Below, piece after piece: positions 26,501 through 41,500 of a stretch of DNA of 64,000 nucleotides; within the stretch, counting starts at the first letter, position 1; every line of letters starts with the position of its first letter. The translations under genes were made by a program, and so were the position numbers. Origin of the DNA: Liolophura sinensis. Taxonomy: Eukaryota > Mollusca > Polyplacophora > Chitonida > Chitonidae. The DNA is taken from positions 51,137,385-51,201,384 of the forward strand of contig NC_088295.1 in the NCBI RefSeq assembly GCF_032854445.1, written 5' to 3'. The notes below the pieces were generated by a model, which saw nothing but the letters and a program-made list of their open reading frames with translations, searched no databases and was not told the origin of the DNA.

Positions 26501-29500
26501 CATCCACGGGCAGGGCAGGTACTGACAACATAGATTAGTCATTCGCATCACTGTTGTACTCGAGATTACTGGATATTTGAAGTAAGGCTTATAGTGGAAG
26601 AATTCAGACTAGATTTAGCAAAGTTAAGAGGGAATATCTTCAGCCACTCGAGTCCAATGATTATACTGACAAATGCAAAAAGAACAATAGAACTGCAGCT
26701 CTCCTCAGCCCTGCTTATTCTATGTTTATTTATTTATTTATTTGATTGGTGTTTTATGCCGTACTCAAGAATATTTCACTATTACAGCAGTCACAAACAT
26801 GGGGTTAAACAGGCAGATAAAGGCTGTAAAAAAAACATTATTTGTGACAAAAGGTCAAGTTTTTTCCTTGCTCTTGATAAAGGATAATATCTGGGGAAAA
26901 GTCCATGTCAAATACCAGTCTGTTGCATGAAGGTTATATTTAAAATAAAAGTAAATCCTTTTGCATACTAAGCCAAGTCAAAAGCCACAGCAAAAAAAAC
27001 AAACCTATAGCCTAAACTACCATCTGGTACCAGTAAGGGACAGGCTAATAATTCCATCATTTGACTTCATACTTCAGCCAGTAAATATGTTAATCCGTTC
27101 AACATAATTAACAAAAACAAGATATGATTGCAGGACAAAAGCACACTTCTGCAGACCTCTTTATCATTTCCATATATCTGACGCAATCCTCTTGTGTTCT
27201 AACCAGTGTATTCCCAACATCTGGCTGAATCCTCTTGTGTTCTAAACAGTGTATTCCCAACATCTGACTCAACCCTCTTGTGCTCTAAACACTGTATCGC
27301 CAACATTTGACTCAATCCTTTGGTGCTCTCATCAGTGTATTCCCCACATTTGACTCAATCCTCTTGTGCCTTAATCAGTGTATTCCCCCCATTTGACTGC
27401 ATTCTCTTGTGCTCTAACCAATGTTTCTGCACTCACCCATCCTCTTGTACTCTGGTACACTGGCAGCTTCTCTCTTATCAAATCCAGTGGCAATCACCCA
27501 TACAGCATACATGTCTCCTGGAGACAGCTCTGTTACATTAGCATCCATCAACGTTGGGGATCCCATCACATCCTGCTCTTCCACATCCGGTGAGTCAACT
27601 TGTGACCATCTGACGGTGAACTTGTCCGCGAGATCACTGCCTGGTAGCCAGTACACAGTCAGGGTCGTGTTAGGGCTAACAGGATGACGCTCCACAGATA
27701 GTATGTGGGGAGTTAGAGGATCTGTAACAGACAAGGGCAACGGTATGCGCTTATTCCTACACAGCTACACACTAATTACACCTTTTACTTACAATATTTC
27801 ATATATCAGGTAAAGTATAAAGTTCATTAAAATGACACTTTTAGAAGCATATAAAGGCTTTAAAATGAATATCTTGATGCCAATACCTAAATTTTAAAAA
27901 AATTGATCACCCTTTACTAACTTTAAATAATGATCTAAAAAAGAAAAACCTCTTAGAATCAAGCATAGGGATGTATAACTTGGAAGAAATTAAACTTTAA
28001 GCAAAAAACAGCATTCATTTCCTGACCTAATTTATCCTTACTCACACAATCATAATTAATAACTCTAATACCTAATCTTATTGCTGAACTGAGAAAGGAG
28101 ATTTATACACCGTATCAAGATGTCCTAAGTCCCAATTCTGTAGTCTACACCTTCATTCTAAATCCTAACAGCCATACAATCATTTAGTTACAAATTGATC
28201 AACATATCTGTAATAATGACATACCTAATAATGTGTGTTCACTGCGAAGATTAAGCACAGGGACACCCTGGGAATCTAGCTGAGCATCCACCAAGTACGT
28301 ATTGTTTACTGGCAGGGGGTCTTGGAAATACAGTCTGAAGATTTGTCCCCCTTGCTCTGAGAACTCAGTGAGGTTCTTCTGTGCTGAGGGTATGTACTCC
28401 AAACCATCCTGGTCGCTCACGGCCACTGTCACGTTCATGTCATCATACACATTCCCGAACAGATCTAGTTCTACGTCCATGGAGGTGGGCGTTATCCCAA
28501 CGATGTTCACTGATGGACCTACAACAGTACATCCAAGCGACTATGTAAATCAAGTGATGTGACTGAGCCTACGACCATCATGATCGAACCGGCCACAGGG
28601 TGATCGAGGTAAGTAAGTGAACATGTACTTATATACAGAAATATCAGCCACAGTTATATCTCTCCTGGTTGGTGTTCTTATTTCCTTCAGAGTTTTTCAG
28701 TTTTGTGGCTTCTAGGTGAAGGAATGAAAGCTGCTCACGAGCTGTCCTGGACAAGGTACACAGTGATACCTGCTCACATAACATCACAGGCGGCTAGACC
28801 AATGACAGCTGTATGTGATCAGTCAACCTCTTAGGTCGGGCCAGCATTAACAAATTTGGTCAGTATGGAATTTGTTAGAATACTAAAGGTGCATCAGGAG
28901 AAAACGTGACAGTGAGAAACCCTGATTTCAAATTCTGGCTAAATCTATGAGGTCACTGTACAGCGTAAATAACTCGATGAATAGGCCCCCTAAAGGTTCC
29001 CAGAATTCGAAGGAGTGGAGTTTCTCTCAAATCAGTACCATATATGAAGTACGTGTTTAAATAAGAACAATGAACAATTTTATCAGGAGAATACCCAAAC
29101 TTCAATCTTCAACATCAAGCTTTTTTCCCCCTGGATGTCCATTAAGGCTGTTTGATTCATAGAAAATGTACTTAGCTTGTATCTCTTTATTCACAGAACA
29201 TTGTGACCTCATTGGTGGTGATGGTCAGAGCTGCATGTTCTTAACGACTCCTTACAGGATACACTTTGGTTTTATTTTGTAATGTGCAGATTATCTTGTG
29301 TAATAACATATAACAGTACAAACAAATTTTTCAACTTTCACTTTGGGGGGATAAAAATGGCTTCAGTTAAAGTACAGTTTTCTTAAGGCCTCTATTAAGT
29401 AGCTGGCAGCACTCAGCGATGATCCCTACTTACAAAGAGTTCGGTGGGGGTTAGACCGAACGGGTCTGGCCGAATGGGGGCAGGGGTGTGGGGAACAGAC

Positions 29501-32500
29501 CAAATTTGGGCGGGTGTAGGGGTGCGGAAGGGGCACTAAGCTGGCTCCAAGAAGCCATGCATGTCACCTTGCCCAAACTGTGGCGACACGGTTCATCGGG
29601 CTCGGGCACTTCGGGGGTGTTCACTGAGTTCCGAGCAAGATCAATGATGACATAATTTCTGAAAAAATCTGACCTTTGTCGGAAAATATGCATACTATAT
29701 AGAAGTAGTTAACAGGTATAAAAATACCTCCACAATGCAATTTTTTTTTACAAAAATTACGCGGCATAATTTTCTTTATTTGGCATAGAAACATAGTCTT
29801 TGTTTGACAGTTCCTTTTCATGTATCCTTTAACAGTGTGTTTTCAACTAACACAGTAGGAGTAGGCCTACTACTGCAATAAACCACATGTGACATTACCA
29901 ACAGTTGAAGCCGTCTTCGCAGTGCCAGATGACAACTCCCCGACAACGGCTGTTATGGTGACCTCGTATCGCTCGCCTTTGGTCAATGATCCCAGCGTGA
30001 TGGTATAAGGCTCGCTGACTTGAGGAACTTCCTGCACAGTGTAGTGAAGGCCTCGGCCCTTAGAGAGCATCACCGTGATGTTAAAATAGTCTACTTTACC
30101 ACCCCTTGGCATCCATGTCAACAGAAGGGTATTATTTGGAGACGGCTCATACTTTTTCAGCTTAACATCATAGGGTTTCCCCGGATCTGCAAAAATTATA
30201 CACAAATGAGAAGGGCGGTAGAACGACGCATTAAAAACAGCCCTTAAGGGCTAAAGAGAACAAACACTAAAATAATATGGAGTTTAAATGAGACGGACTC
30301 TTATGATCATGGACATGTGATATGATTTTTCAACTGCTAGCCATGTTTATGAGGTGAACTTTTTGTAATTATTATAATATATAACCATATTAAATTTAAA
30401 CTACGAATTACTGAATGAAGAGAAAACTAACAAAGTACAAACATTGAAATATATGTAAAAAATGGACGAAACAGTAAGAACTCAAAATTGGTCTCTAAGT
30501 CATTATGGTAAAATTATGAATTCAGTCGAACCATTTTGCAAATAAGACCCCACTCTTCTTATTCATTAATTTTTCGCCAAGTTGGACAACAAGTTTGATG
30601 TAGGATTCCTATATTTCAATTTGATTTGAAATTTGTTACCATGTAGCAAGAATCAATATGAGAGTTTTGAGTTTGAACTCTTTTATTGCTAAACAAAAAA
30701 AAAAGTCCAACACTGCCATGTGACCTGTCAGATGTGTTAGTTAACTATTTTTAATTACATATATTATAGCAAGGGCGAGAAGAGAAATGTTACATAAAAA
30801 GTTATTTGGAGCCAACAAATGATAAGGACAATTGAAAAGCTGAGTGCTTGTGAACTATCTGAAGGAAAGGTGTTTCATCTGTGCCTCTGGAACACAGTGG
30901 GGTAGGTAATTTGTAGATATACGTTAACAAAAGTTACCTACACAATTTTAGCACAGTCACATGATACAGGACTTTTTTTTAACCTTGGTGACAAAAAAGG
31001 TTTTATCTTAAAACTGCCCAATTTAATGATGAACCAAAGTCTGCAAAACTTGTGTAACACATTGACACACAGGGAGCAAACTTGTACTATAGATGCTGGT
31101 GTGAGAACACTTACAAAGTGAGACATTGACGTAGGGACTTGCTGAAGAGAGATGGCCGTCTACAGCTCTCACTCTGACCAAGTAGGTGTCCCCTCGCTCT
31201 AGTGACCACACTGTGTAGTTATATACTCCATTCACAGCTTTCAGACCACGGACCACCTGCTCAAACCTCACCCGTGGGTCGTTGACTGACTGCCCTTCCA
31301 CAACAAAGTGATCAACAACACCCCGTGCCCTCCAGGAGAAGGCAAGTTCATCTGCTCTGTCTCTCGACCTTGTGATGTTCACATCGGCAGGAGTGGGTGG
31401 GTCTGACAAAGGAAAGAGAAATATCTACAGTCAAATGGAGATGTATTTATTTATTTACTTATTTCTCTGATGTACTTGAACACAGTACTCAAGAATTTTT
31501 CACCTCTACACTCACGGTGAGTTTTATGGTTGACAAAAACTACTTGGTCCAAGTTTAAATATCAGGAACACCCATGTTCTCACAGACATTCAGCTGTACA
31601 GATCTTCAATACAGGGGACAAAATGTTTTGACAATATGCCTGCGAAATGAATCTTACAATCTCGCTGTGTTCCTCCACTTACACAACTGTACTGTAGCAT
31701 TGAGAGCTGAGGCGTTTTTGTTTCCCATGATGGCAGTGAGCTGGACAATGTACTGCTGACCCGGAGTGAGGTTACTGAAGGTGTAGTTCTGTATAGACTC
31801 TGTGCTCTGAGTGCTGGGGTAAACCTCTGCCTCTCTCTTCTCTGAATCATCTACAGCATACACCCTCAGAAGGAAGACATCTGTCTGGTTAGAGCCTGCC
31901 ACCCATGTCACAGTGAAAGCTGTACTAGGAGAGTCCACAACTGTCTCCACATCAACAATAGCTGGGGTCAACGAATCTGAAACATAACATTTGGTTATTA
32001 GCTTATTTTAATAGTGTTTATCAATTATCCTCTTAAAAAGTTGGGATACAACTCAATAGACGAAAATGCCCAATAAAAAGCAAAATCTTAACCTGCTAGG
32101 TATAAAACCAACTTAAGGATGTAGAGTTCTAATTGGAACCACTGTTCAATTCAATGCGACCAACTGACTTGACCATTGTTCTCTCGCAATGAATGAGTAG
32201 TCCGTTACCGGTTTGCCCGCAAAACATAGCCATATGGCCAGAACGAGCACTCCATGACCTGTTTGCCCACAAAACATAGCCAAACGGCTGGAACGAGCCC
32301 TCCATTACCTGTTTGCCCACAAAACATAGCCAAACGGCTGGAACGAGCCCTCCATGACCTGTTTGCCCACAAAACATAGCCATACAATGGGAACGAGTGC
32401 TCCATGACCTGTTTGCCCACAAAACATAGTCATAGGGCAAGAACGAGCGCTCCATGACCTGTTTGCCCACAAAACATAGCCATAAGGCCGGAACAATTGC

Positions 32501-35500
32501 TCCATGACCTGTTTGCCCACATAACATAGCCATACGGCAGGAAGGATTGCTCCATGACCTGTTTGCCCGCTAAACATAGCCATAAGGCCGGAACGATTGC
32601 TCCATTACCTGTTTGCCCACAAAACATAGCCATACCGCAGGAAGGATTGCTCCATGACCTGTTTGCCCACTAAACATAGCCATAAGGCCGGAACGAGTGC
32701 TCCATGACCTGTCTGCCCACAAAACATAGTCATAAGGGGGGAACGAGTGCTCCATGACCTGTCTGCCCACAAAACATAGTCATAAGGCCGGAACGAGTGC
32801 TCCATGACCTGTCTGCCCACAAAACATAGTCAAAAGGCCAGAACGAGTGCTCCATGACCTGTTTTCCCACAAAACATAGCCATAAGGCAGGAATGAACAA
32901 CAGACTACACAGATTTAACCCAAATTAAAAAAATCAAAACAGGTTCCCATTCCAGTACAAGGTCTGTACTTGCAGGAAGCTTACCCAGCGATATAGTAGA
33001 GGTGACTGGGTAAGTCCAGGTGTCATTGTACATGGTCCGTAAGCTGACAGTGTAGTTTCTGCCAGAAGGCAAACGATCGTTCTTCAGAATCATCCTGGTG
33101 AGTCCATGTCGGCCTTCTGTCCTCGCCACAGTGATGTTATCCGGGAGGTAGGTGTTACCCATACTGTCATTCACCTGGGCCTGTAGGGTGATGTTTTCCC
33201 ACGCCTCCCCAAACAGCGACACGTTCATCCCAACAGAAAAAGGTGTCACTCCTCTCAAATGCAGATTGGTCGGGGAAGTTGGAGCTGCAAATATGGACCA
33301 CAACTTTGGTTACATACAGGTACATGGGTGAAAATGTCATTCCTTGAGAAAAAAACTGTAATATTTATACAGTCCATTCCTTACATGTACATTATGTGTT
33401 ATTGTTTAAAATTTTACTATACTGATTTGTAATTCTGCATTATTGCAGTCAATTTCAGATAGTGTGTCTCTCAACTGTAGCATATTGATGGAATTACATG
33501 TACAATACAACTGTGACCATTCAATTTTTCATACAGGACACCTGAGAAAAAGTTATAATTTCAAGGACCTTTGTATGTTACAATCCATGACCCAGTTACA
33601 ATCTATGATCAAGTTACAATCTATGACCCAGTTAGAATTTATGATCCTGTTACAATCTATGATCCTGTTACAATCTATGATCCAGTTACAATCTATGGTC
33701 CAGTTCTTAATAGTTTACAAAATAGAGGTAAACTAATTGATGCACTCTGACCAGACAAACACACAACTAAAGGAAAGATTTTCATGGAACAGACAGACAT
33801 CGGTTCAACAGACCAAAAATATGCACCAACCACAAGTCTATCACATATTCAATGTAACATGTAATTTTTAGGATTCTCTTATTTTTAGTTTACAGGATAT
33901 GAGACAATTACAAAAAGCCTCACCCACAGAGACACAGTATAAGTAATGACTATACAATCCACTTCCTTTCAAGAATGCATGAATAAATGAAACCTTTATT
34001 TAAAGAGGCTTAATCTGTAAAACTGCATAATTTGCTCTTCCCAGAGGCCCTCCTTAACAATACATGAACAAATAAAAGCATAATAAAACACTTACTAACA
34101 TATACATGTATCACCCTAATTTTCCAGTTAAAAGATCAGCTGTCAGTGCAATTTACACACTTTTTAAATCAAGGGCCAGTTGTTCAAAAGTGTATTAAAG
34201 TTAAGCCAGGCTTAAATCTTAATACCGGTCTCATCCTAATACAAAATAAATGACACTTCAGTCTAGATTAATGTTAATACTGGGCTTATGTCCTAATACA
34301 CTTTTGAACAACTGGTCCCTGTCTACAGAGAATGATGTCCTTAGAATGTGCTTGAATAATCATCTTGTAAACATGTAAAAAGGTTGAAGAATTACGGTTA
34401 CTCGTCATAAAATGCATCACAATAGTATACTGACCAAATGTAAAGATTCTCTCCACAGGCTGGCTTGGCTGTCCACTGGCCAGTGCTTCCAGCATAACAT
34501 GGTAGGTTTGACCAGTGCTCAGCGGATAGAGCTGGTGACTGTAGGATGTCACTGACCGGTCCCGGGTGGTGTTGGGCAGGACATCCTCTGTGACACGGTC
34601 AGTGGACTGATCAAGCGGTGACCATGTGACGCGGAAGGAGTCGTGTAGGTTGTCTGCATACTGCCAGAGTAGAGTGGCTGAGTCCGCAGGAGAAATCTCT
34701 GAACGGTCAATCTTTACACCAGAGGGTGGCGCGGGTACTGTGGAAATGAACACTATGTTAGCCTGGTGAAGCAACATACATCCTGAAGCCATATTAAACT
34801 ATTAAAGTCTGTAGGGAGAGAAATGGGGAGAAATTTTAGGTTATTTACCTTAGATTACTTTGTTTTTCTTACGAGCCGAAGAGTTCCACTCTGGAACAAC
34901 CTGTGTCAATTGACTCCTCAAATGGTACAAAAGCTCTACTTTTTTTTGCTCTATCACCTTTCTTGGCTCACTCTATGGTCCCTTTATACTCAGTTCATGG
35001 TTTACTTTATCAATTTATGGTTCATTTTCCTACATTCTGATTTTCTGATACTGGTAGATGAAAGCTATGGACTTACACATCTGTATGGTGCGATTCAGAG
35101 CTGAGGCTGACTGGTTGAGACCTATAGCTGTCAGCCTGAAGATGTACTTCTGACCAGGTCTCAGATTGGTGAAAGTGTAATTCAGTTCCTTGTTCACATC
35201 TTGCACGTCCTCTGTGATTGTGTCATTCTGATATTCAGTGCCATCCACAGACATGAGCTCCAGGGAGAAGCTCTGACTGCCATTACGACCAGCCAGCCAC
35301 ACAACTGTGAAGACTGTCTCTGGGGACAACTCATCATGCCTCACCTGTGTTATGGCAGGTGAAAGGGAATCTGTGGAAAAGTTTCATTTAGAAAAATGTA
35401 CATTATTCTTGCAGCTCTTTAAATGTTTGTTCCATCATCACAGGTGAACTGCAAAGTACCCAGTTTCATGCAAATTGTTGCCAGCAGGTTTCTGTTACAG

Positions 35501-38500
35501 CATAAGATGGCTGAGGAAGTCTTCTGCATGTAAATAATTCATTATGTATTCTTAATATAAATCTCAACATAATTAAGCAATAAATTGCATAGAGGTGCAA
35601 GAAATAACAGAGATGTGTAACACACTCTTCACCATATATTTACTGTGATAATTATCTTACAGTTTCGGAGTGAAAACATGGGAAGACACATGTTTTCTTG
35701 TCTTTGTATTTTAGTAGATCAACTTACCAAGTGGTGAAGAGACTGTGATGGGGAAACTCCAGCTGTTGTTATATAGGGTCTGAAGGCTGATGTCATACTC
35801 TTGTCCTGGGGGTAGGCGTTCTACACTGGGGGTAATCCTCACCAGAGCATGGCGCCCTGCAACTTCTTCCACCACAGCAGACTCTATGGGGTACTGATTG
35901 CCCCCTCTGTCACTGATTTGTGCCAGCATTGTGACATTCTCCCAAGCTTCGTCAAACAGAGACACATTCAGGACAGCACCACTGGGAGTCAAACCAAGCA
36001 CCTGTACATCAATGGGAGCTGTGGGGGCTACAAGAAGTACACATAACATGTGTGTCATGAAATCGTGATTGGAAAAATATACATCATTTTCAATGATTGA
36101 TAGGCCAGATCTGCATCATAGAAATCTCACAACAGAAAAATACTGAAAACTCAAGAGAACTAGTCATTGGTATTAAGTATGGGAGTAGAAGGCCAGGTAC
36201 AGGTGTCTTACCCAGGGTGAAAATTTTCTCCACTGGATTTCCCAAAGTGTCCTCCATCTTAGACTGAATGTGTACCCAGTATGTCTGGCCTACTGTGAGA
36301 GGGGAGATTAGGAAAGAGTGCTGTTCCATGCTTGGCCTCAATGACTGTCCGATCTGAAAGTCAGTGGTTGTCCCCTCTGCCGAGTCAAGCTCTCCCCAGC
36401 TGATGACAAAACTCGAATCCTTGTCTGTCAGATAGTCCCACTGAAGCACCACGGAATTCTCTAAAGAGTTTGCTGGAGGAGTTATCTGCACATTGACTGG
36501 GGGTACATTATCTGAAATATCAGTGACACATGGCAATCAACAACCAGAGAGAAACAGATAACCAAAAAGATGCCAAGACACAACCAAATTGTTACTTGTT
36601 CCAAATGGGAAATTATCATCAAAATGTTGATTTATTTATTTGACAGTTGTTTCATGTTATACTCAGGAATTTTTCACTGGCAATGTTGATTAGTTTCATG
36701 GAAGGAAGAAACCACTGACCACAGTGTCAACCACCGGCCTTTGGTCAGTTAATGACAAACAATCCTACATGTACAGATATATACATTATACTTGCGAAAG
36801 TAAGTTGAACTGCGAAAACAGCCGTGCAAGTGTTTTTGATAGTTTACTGTTACTAAAATCCCAATAGCAGTGAGAGGAAAGGAATCTACAAATTTCATCG
36901 TTTGAACCTGCAGCTTGTGTGTGCTGGTGATTTAAAGACCAATGCCTTTATCCACTAGACTCTGCTCCCCATAAAAATGTGTATACATCTGTGAATGACT
37001 GAAGTTGCCTTACGCGTCAGGACATTCCAGGTGAGTGAGGATGCCGTCTTGTTGTCACCATCTGCTGTAACATATACTCTGTAGTGCTGACCCGCTAGAA
37101 GATCTCTGAACGTGTAGTTTAGGGGTGTGTCTCCATCCCCCATACCAGACATTACAGGGACATCCCTACGGTCAAGGCCGTCTCTTGCAATAAGAGTGAC
37201 AATGAAATCATCCGTCTGACTGGTTCCTGGTATCCAGCTAACATGCATGACCTCATGTGGGGCAGTGTTGTCCAGCCTGACGTCCACAATGGCAGGGGTA
37301 AGAGGATCTGGAACATGTTAAACAGGGCAATACAATCTCCTCAGATTCATATGTACACATAGGTAAGTGTCTGTCAAGATGAATAACATGTATACACTAT
37401 AAAAGTTGTTATTTATTTATTTATTTGATTGATGTTATACGCTGTACTCAAGAATATTTCACTTATACGACGGCAGCCAGTATTATGGTGGGTGGAATCG
37501 AAACCCACGACCATCCGCAGGTTGCTGCAAGGCCTTCCCAAGTTCCCAAGAGGAAGCCAGTATGAGCTGGACTTGAACTCACAGTGACCGCATTGGTGAG
37601 GGGCTATTGGGTCACTTACGCTGCACTAGCGCGCTAACCCTATAAAAGTTGTCCAAGTCCATTAAATATACAACTCCAAAAGTTAACAGTTTGATATCCT
37701 TGTACACAACAGTCAAAATAGCAGCAAGATTGTGTGTTTCAAATTTATTTGCTTTACCACTTATTTCCGTCCCATCACAAAGGTTTTTTTCTTGTAGCAG
37801 GTCAGTTACACCAACAACATCTTTCTGTATAAATACAGTGCTACTTCACTGGCCCAAAGTGCTACCTTACTGGATAAATACCAAGCAATCCAGTACTGGG
37901 CCTAGTACCACTGTACTGAGGGCAAGGTCAACAAAAAGTCATTTATTTCTATTCGTCAGCATTGTGTTTAATGCTAAGTTAAAGAATTTTTCACCTGTGA
38001 TGGTGGCGGAATTTGAGATCTGGATACAAGCACATGATTCACTATTCAAAAGCCTGAATGCCGCAGCAAGTCAGCATTTTAACATTAAGAAATATGACAC
38101 AGACCATTCTAAGAAACAATTCACAAACATTTAAAGGCAAAGTGTCTATTAATTGAAATCATAATTTCCCACCTAAAGAGACTAAAGATGTGATAGGATA
38201 ACTCCAGGTGTAGTTGTCCACTCTGGTCTGAAGGCTAAGTGTGTAGTTCTCTCCAGGTACCATGAGCGTGTCATTGCGATAGGAGACCCTTATTACTCCT
38301 GTGCTTCCATCATCTCTCACCACGCGGACATCACTAACTGGGTACGACATGTTCTGACTGTCAGTCACATCCACTCTTATTGGAACATCTTTCAGCGAGT
38401 CTCCAAAAACTTCCACATTGACATCCACCCCGTATGGGCTAACACTTTGTACTGTCACAGCAGAAGGAGCAGTAGGGGCTGAAGGAAACACAGAAGCAGT

Positions 38501-41500
38501 TGTACTTCATGAATATTCATGCAAATTCATACATAGTTTCACTTTACACTAATTAAGTAGAAAATTCCAGTTTTCGAGATTAGGTTCAAAACAATAGTTT
38601 CTTAACATCACATAAACATGTTCCACTGAAGAAAATAGCAATTATACCCACTTAGTTGTTTTCCTGTGAAACTTTGACAACTTCATGCGCATCTTCATAC
38701 TGTAACCAATACTTTAGCCAAGTTTCATGAAATTATGTTGAGAACTTTAGGAGATGCACTGACAAGGTCTTAACTCCTAAAATGCAATGTAAAACATGCA
38801 GTCATGCACATCTATCTACATACTGTCTCTATCAAATTTGCCATGTTTCATGAAAAAATGTAGGAGCTGTTATCATACACGCGATTGACAGACAAAGCTG
38901 ACACCAGTATCTATATTTCCCCACAACGCATTGCGTTGTACAATTTGAAAGTCCTATTTCCAATAGTTTCTTGAGAAATCTTGTCTACAAGTAACGCACT
39001 GATGGGATGGGTGCAAAATTCTTCTATTGCATATGCATAAATGTTGCTTTTGAACAGTTTTTACCAACAGGCTATAGATTAGATGAATATCAGAATGCAT
39101 TCAGAAACTTATGTACTTTATGTATTATTTAGTAATTAAATTAAGTTAAGTATTAATTTAAATTAAATTAAGCTATTATTAAATAGCTTACTGTATTTGC
39201 TCAACCTTTATATGAAACTTTAAATGTAATTTATGCACCTTAACGTTTTGATTATGGCAACAATTCATGTTTTGATGGTCAACATAAGGGCTTCACAGAA
39301 AATATAAGTTTTAAAGTCTGACCAGGGAAATGCCCCCACAATATATCCTAATAACACCGGTTAAAGATGTGAATAGATTGAAAAAAACAGAGTATATAAA
39401 TCAGTACCATGTCCTTTTCACAGTGTACAAGTCTTGTAACATACCGAAAGTGAAAATGGTCGAGACAGGATAGCCAGTTCTTCCTCCAGACACAGTTTCT
39501 AGAGTCAGGTTGTAAGTCTGTCCAGAAATCAGCGGTGAGAGCACATGCTCAAATTCCTCCCCTTCCATTACAGGCTGAGGGACTGGTGATATCAACTTAG
39601 CCAGTGCGATACTGTCCTCCACTCCATACTCTGACAGGGTCAGTTTAAAGCCATCTTGATCTCCTTGTCGGAGATTCCAGCGTAAGAGAGCGGAATCTGA
39701 AGGAGACTGATCATTACGGCTGATCACGACGTCTGATGGGGAGCTTGGAGCTGCAGGAGACAAACAAGTATGTGTACAACATTATTTGATATAATACGGT
39801 ACTTACAAGTAACACAGAAACTGAAAGTGCTGTTTGGATAATACTACCATGTACTTCAAGTAGTTTTGATTAATGCCACTTAGACATGCTGCAATCGTAA
39901 AAACTGGCTGAAAACAACATGCAAGAGGTGGTCGCTTGCGATTGGCTGACTGATTTTGACTTCAAGCTGACGTTGACGGACTATTACAGAGAGATCTCTC
40001 TAGTTTTAATGACAAATTTATCAAGGTATGAATTCAATCTCATCCTTCTCATAAATAATTTTATGATTACTTGCCAATGTGGGTTGGCATGGCATATAAT
40101 TAAGATTCTACAGACTTCATAATGTCTTACACACCAGGATAAACTTACGCATTTGGATGCCATAGTCGAGGGCCTTAGCAGATGCATTTGGTGTGACAGA
40201 AGTAAGCATGACATTGTAGCTCTGTCCTGGTGTGAGCCCTGTGAAGGTGAACTGCTGTGGTCTGTCCACGTCTTGTATGTCAGTGTACAGGGTCTCTGAT
40301 TTCATCTCTGAACCATCTGTGGACTGTAGCTCAAGTCTGAACTGGTTGCGGTGAAGTTCGCCTGGCACCCACACAACAGTGATGGCAGTGTCAGGTGCAA
40401 CTGGGTCTTCACTGACAGACAATATGGCCGGAGTAAGAGGATCTGAAACGCCACATCACACAGTCTAACAGTCAAACAGTCAAAAAGTTAGTCCTGCTTC
40501 AAACATATAAAGAGATGAATCCTTTAAATTGCACAGTTGTCGCAGAGTAGAAAAGCTAATCACCGTACCTCAACAAAAAATTTTCACATTCATTGACATT
40601 TATTTTTCAGGATTATGATTACCATTCTATCATCTGCAGAAAGATTACGAAAAATACGCAGGCCAGTTTGCAAGGTCTGCTATTATGGACTTATTAAGGA
40701 AATAAGCAGCAGACCAATGTTGTGTGTATATATGCAAATCCACAAGGTACATTCACATTACACATGTGTACACGGCACAAATGCCCACTTTTATTGTCAA
40801 TAAAACCTTTAATAAAAACACAGTTGAAATGTATGAACAATTCAACAGAAATATATACACAATAGAATGTCAAAAAATGTAAACCAACTTATGTCCTGCC
40901 AGTTTTGGCTCACAGAATGACAATCTAAACCATTGTTTTCATATGCTGGGCACTTCTGATTGACCTTACCTAAAGTAACTTGTCTTGTGAAGGGATAACT
41001 TGAGACATTCTCATGTATGGTCCAGGCTTTGACAGAGTAGTTTTGGTAAGCTTGAAGGCGCGTCCCATTGACAGCCAGGGTGAAGATGCCATGATAACCA
41101 TCGGCTGACCACAAGATGGCTTCAGACGGGTAAGACATGTTATCTCCATCCACAATTTCTGCCTGTAGCGTGACATTCTCCCAGGTATCTCCAAACAGCG
41201 ATACATTCATTCCAACAGAGTACGGTGTTACACCAGTCAATGACACCCCTGTGGGAGCTGATGGGGCTAAGAAAGAAAAAGTCAGTTATGACAGATCTGT
41301 AATTAATGTTAGTCAAACTGAAAGGTGTTAATAAACGTTTTCAGATTTAGTATTAAAATTATACAACACTGGCCAGTGTTCTGCAGGTTCAAGATGAAAA
41401 AAATGTAAAATGTGAATTTAAAACCACACACTTCTTCATTACCGTACAGAATGTCTTGGAGCAAACCTTCCATATTCATGTAACCAGTCTTTAACACTGG

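Noticed and set aside
32129-32583. Minus-strand ORFs over 130 codons rich in GKQVME and CGQTGHG
   Set aside because: They follow the 50-bp minisatellite and are open in several frames.
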